A stretch of 64,000 nt of DNA, from positions 21,029,382-21,093,381 of the forward strand of contig RSEF01000005.1 of assembly GCA_003993805.1 (NCBI GenBank), in the 5' to 3' direction. The first letter of the stretch is position 1, and every line of letters begins with the position of its first letter. A program made the position numbers and the translations under genes. Positions 60,100 through 64,000 of the stretch are shown piece by piece. This DNA is from Himantopus leucocephalus. Its lineage: Eukaryota; Chordata; Aves; Charadriiformes; Recurvirostridae. The notes under the pieces are model-generated. The model ran no database searches. It saw only the letters and a program-made list of their open reading frames with translations, and had not been told where the DNA came from.

Positions 60100-60560
60100 T
60101 TCAGGTTTCAAAACAACAGCTAAAAATTAATCACTGAAACAGGAGGCACATGCGAAAGAGCTCCAGAATGCTCTTTACCCAGAATCATTATTCCATTGTC
60201 TATAAAGTCAATTAGTTATTGTAGACTCTTTTGTCTGAGGACATCTTCCCACGTTTATTCACTAATCTTTATCTGCTAATTACCTGAATGGCAGCAAAAT
60301 TAGTTTGCATGTGTGAATCCTACCATGCTCAAAAACAACCAGAACAGTAGCTGTTACAGGATATTTCTGAACTGATCATTGCAATTAGCTTCCTGAAATC
60401 TGCCCCTTATGAAAATAGTTACAGCTTTTCAGCATCAGAGATTAAAGTTGTGAGCCTCTGAGTTGTCCATAGATATTTCAGTCCCCCAGAGGGCAAATAA
60501 AAGGAAATACATAGCCTGAAGTGTTCTGACCTTTTTAATGGTGAAATTGATATTTTGCAA
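60100..60560. promoter_or_regulatory. Candidate noncoding block next to the LTR (speculative)
   Basis: Repeat-free sequence holding a SOX-type CCATTGT at 60193-60199, 'gtcaattagttattg' near 60207, 'tctgctaattacctg' near 60272, and 'attgcaattagcttcctg' near 60378. The motif mix resembles vertebrate neural or craniofacial enhancers, but only by composition. It lies directly downstream of the solo LTR. Confidence 0.27.
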
Positions 60561-63500
60561 GTCTCCCTAACAGTTCATTCTAATGTATATTTTAGGCTAA
60601 CTACACCACTTATCCTTTTTGGATGAAAAAATTAAATTTGAAGGTGCCACAGTAGCCCACTAAGGACACAACCTGAACTGTTCAATACTGTGAAGTAATA
60701 TCGCCAGATGTCTTGAAGTGGTGTAGTAGAGGACTTTCCTCAAGTGTGAGCCAGAAGTGTTTTAATTTATCAACACCAGCTCTGCATGTAGAAAAGGGAG
60801 CTTATGATCTATTGTGAGGAAAATCTTAACCTAAATCTGAAGAAGAACTCAGCATTCTGAATCCATGCACCTTCTTTACATGCTAATATGTAATGCACTC
60901 TAATATGGAAAGGAACAGGTGGAACCATTCTGCTGGTCAGGACAGAGGTTCCTGTGTTTTGGGTTTTCCATGTCAGGTAGCACATGATGGTAGCAAAACA
61001 GAGAAGCAAAAGTTTTAAGAGTCACAGGCAAACAATAAGTTATTTGTCAGCTGGACAAACAGAGAAACAAGACAGCATAGTAAATATGTAACGGTTTTCT
61101 ATGCTTGCACTTCATATACAAAATTCCTATGTAATGTTATCAGATTCTTCACTATGGCTATTACTTTTGACATTTCGCATTTTATAATATTATTATATGC
61201 CTCTGAAGCACCTGTAGGTCATTTAAATCTCTACAGATTCATTGAGTTGAAGGGAATTTGGTTCTTACATTTGAATCACATCAGAGACGAAATGAGATAG
61301 AAGTCTAACTAGAAAGCACTGCTGTGAGCTAATGGCAAAAGGTGTAATCATTTTTTGATACTTACAAATTAAAATGGTTAGATTTCTCATCTTTACATCT
61401 CTTCTTGATTAGTTCCATGAATCGCTATGTCTACCTTTACAGTACTTTTAAATACTGCCTATGATGAAAATGTTTTAAGAAAAATCAGTTTGAAAACTCA
61501 CAGCTTGTCATAGCTTATTCTAAACTCTGCAGCATCAAATTTCAAAAAATCTTTAAAAAGTACTAACTTTCTTGCTGTGAACCTCTAGTAAACAATTCTG
61601 CACTTTCTTATAACATTCATTATCTCAGAAATTTACAGCACATTAATTAAGCTTAACAACATTCCACTGAATCAAATAAATATTTTCACATGCAGTAAAA
61701 TATTTTTACATGAGGCCATGATATAATGAGATCCCTTCAGTGGGTCAGCATTGAGACTGGATATAATAGTTCAGATTCTTAGTGTTTTTGCATAATTCTC
61801 TCTCATTTTAATACTGTAGAAGCATTTTTACATCATAGGAAAACAAAGGAAGCTTTATTCCATTCTAGAAATGCAAAAAAAGTCACTGTGAATTTGTACT
61901 GGGCTGCAGCAGCAGAGGTTCCTGACAAGAATACTTGGTAATACATAAATTGTCTCCAGCCTAGGAAATTTAAAGATGCATTAATAGTGCAGTCAGCACA
62001 AAGGATACAAAAGAAAACTTGATTCAAAAAACAGAAGTGTAATTTTGGGTAAAAAACATTCTGTGTTGAACCAGAAGGACACTACATATATGTCCTAGGG
62101 TGAAAAAAGAAAAACAAAAGATTAACAGATGGGAATATAAAAGGAAGTACATTGATAAATTATTTTCAGAAACTCAAAAATTAAAACTGGGAAACAACCT
62201 AAGTTAAAATTTTAATAGTTTATATTTGAATGACATGCAATGAAAGCTCTACCCCTGTACTAAGTGTGCAGAAGTTCCTACTTATTTGTTAGGCAAAATC
62301 TTAAAATGTTCAGTTACGTGCAAATGAAACTAGAAATAGAACTGTATTTCTGAACTACTCCTGCTTTAGAATAGGCTGAATATGAAAAATATCCACTTGT
62401 ATTAACACTGGTTAACAGATTAAATTTACAGACATGTGATGTCCAGTGACCAATTAAAATTTTCATCATTAAAAATGTCAGTGGCATTTACCAACTTCAT
62501 TGAAGGAGTGATGACTCTGGATTGAAATTAATGACCAAATATTTTTTGCCAGTCTTATGAGGTCTCACAGTAGCTAGTGCCTGACAGAACATCCTTTCTG
62601 AGTAATACACAATTCCTACGTAAACTGAACTGATCCTTTTGAAGTTTATAAAGTGAAGGTCCACTGCAAATACAGTGGTTTTGATATTACCTGATTATTT
62701 GCTTGAATTTATTCTGGTTGTGTATGCCACAGCTGGAAGGTTTTTGAGTTTTTTTAATTTCCTACTGATTCCTAAGATTGATTACTGCATAAAGTCAGCA
62801 TATTTAGCCTCTCTAGCAAGTGAACAGGCTTTCTGTTCTTATTTTTGCCACCTAAATAGTCCCTTTTGATCACAATTTCAACTCCAATTGAAATACATCC
62901 TTGTCTTTCAGAATCCAAGGGTGTTGCAATCCACTTCATTGGCTTCAGGAAAATGTTACTGAAACAGCAGGAACTAGTAGTAATTCTGTTCTTTGCTTTT
63001 TTACTACTTGATAGGAACTAATTGGAAGTAGTGCGGATACTGCAAAACCTGCTGCATTGGGGTTTTGCTTTAGCTTTAGCTTTAGCTCAAGAAAACTACC
63101 AAGTAGATAGTAATGGCTATAAATACTATAAATATACTAGGTTGATTGACATCCCCTGGTCCAGAAAAGAAAAAAAACCTCATTCTTGACTGCTTCTGAA
63201 CATGTACGGCAAAAATTGCAGCAGTTCAGAAATGCTTTTCTGCTCAGAATGTCTCACTGTTTTGCCTGCTCTAATTGAAGCAGCCACTTCTCAGAAAATT
63301 CAACCACTTTTCCTGTCTCTCACTATCACAGGAGCTTTATTTTGAAGCATATTCTCTTCTGAGGTATGCATTTCCTGTTCATACTCTTAGTTCTTATGTC
63401 AAACATTTGAGGGAATACAGTGTGGGGGAAAATTCACTTGGGAAGTCATTCTCTAATTCCAATAATTTTGTCACTCCTGGGCAATCTGTCTACCTACATT

Positions 63501-64000
63501 TCCAGTTTACTGCCATTTGTTTTTGCTGGAGTGAGTCTAGGACAGCTACAGAGGGGAATAAGAAGGCAAATAATATGTCAAAAAGCCAAAAATACAGACC
63601 AATCAAAACAAAAAATAAAGACTGCAATAGAGTCAAAAACCATAAATACTGAGGCCAAGGACATGTTTTTTACAGTCTAACTATATGAGTGACGCTGTAT
63701 GGGTGCCAAAGTTAATCCACAGCCTAAGTTTGACTTTATTATTAAATGGAAACAAAAACTTGAATCTTTAATTTTGTCCCCGAACTTTGTTTTCCTTTCT
63801 AATACTCCCTTTTCTTTAGTTTCTCAGATTCATTTCTTTCTGACTGAAAAGCGGTTTCTCCCTTAAAATGAACGCTATCAAACCTGTCTGAATTATCTAG
63901 TAGGTAACCAGTTAGTAGGTAACACATAACATAGTTCAACAGGCACTCTGACAGAAGCTTTTTTGTTCAGGGAAATAGTAAGATGGAGGAGTTTTCTGTG
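60561..64000. other. Unannotated stretch to the window end
   Basis: AT-rich sequence with no recognised gene or transposon. A small hexamer repeat, (GCTTTA)3 plus gct, lies at 63067-63087. The open frames at 63275-63652 (125 codons) and 63420-63680 overlap in different frames, are unrecognised and are treated as chance. Confidence 0.5.

Noticed and set aside
63067..63087. (GCTTTA)3 hexamer, which as TTTAGC words resembles a telomere-like repeat
   Set aside because: Only three units, and not the vertebrate TTAGGG sequence. A short microsatellite seed is enough explanation.
1..64000. CRISPR arrays, tRNA or rRNA genes, bacterial operons, phage or plasmid systems
   Set aside because: No regularly spaced repeats, no cloverleaf with A and B boxes and no dense coding were seen. 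The sequence is vertebrate nuclear DNA.

Overview
The window is nuclear DNA from an amniote, almost certainly a bird. It is AT-rich and has no continuous coding sequence of host type. Its recent repeats are CR1 LINEs with the bird-type 3' end (a 'CCTTCCAACC' block followed by ATTCTRTG octamers), plus one solo LTR. It reads as a gene desert or a very large intron. I could not support a single host exon, RNA gene, CRISPR array or bacterial-type operon. The longest open frame outside CR1 and N-runs is 130 codons and unrecognised.

Layout: 1-2.68 kb, no recognisable feature. 2.68-3.52 kb, two very old CR1-clade relics on opposite strands. 3.5-10.7 kb, nothing recognised. 10.68-11.9 kb, a 1,000-N gap with a CR1 piece at each edge, both pointing into the gap. 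12-19.4 kb, nothing recognised apart from a perfect 35-bp tandem duplication. 19.47-19.72 kb, an old hAT-type DNA transposon. 25.44-25.92 kb, 28.52-28.57 kb and 32.03-32.85 kb, three more CR1-clade relics. 34.56-35.65 kb, a CR1 whose middle is lost in a second 1,000-N gap. 41.1-41.7 kb, a candidate regulatory block, then another old LINE relic at 42.0-42.56 kb. 44.2-47.34 kb, the main landmark: a long 5'-truncated CR1 carrying the remains of ORF1 (esterase part) and ORF2 (endonuclease and reverse transcriptase), interrupted by a 100-N gap. Two short minus-strand CR1 tails follow at 47.89 and 48.13 kb. 51-52.8 kb, two candidate noncoding regulatory blocks. 56.6-56.9 kb, another minus-strand CR1 piece. 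59.03-60.06 kb, a 1,031-bp solo LTR with a perfect 5-bp target duplication (AAGCC). 60.1-60.56 kb, another candidate regulatory block. The rest, to 64 kb, is unannotated.

None of the elements could produce a working protein. The long CR1 has several stops and frameshifts, and two of the three reverse transcriptase catalytic aspartates are replaced (His and Asn). The LTR has no internal retroviral sequence. Functional DNA here, if any, would be noncoding regulatory sequence. A few blocks rich in homeodomain, POU and SOX-like motifs are offered as low-confidence candidates. I found no evidence of a previously undescribed biological system. The best checkable observations are the solo LTR with its exact duplication, the dead reverse transcriptase, the clustering of every long assembly gap inside CR1, and a 31-bp duplication around a single N that looks like an assembly error.
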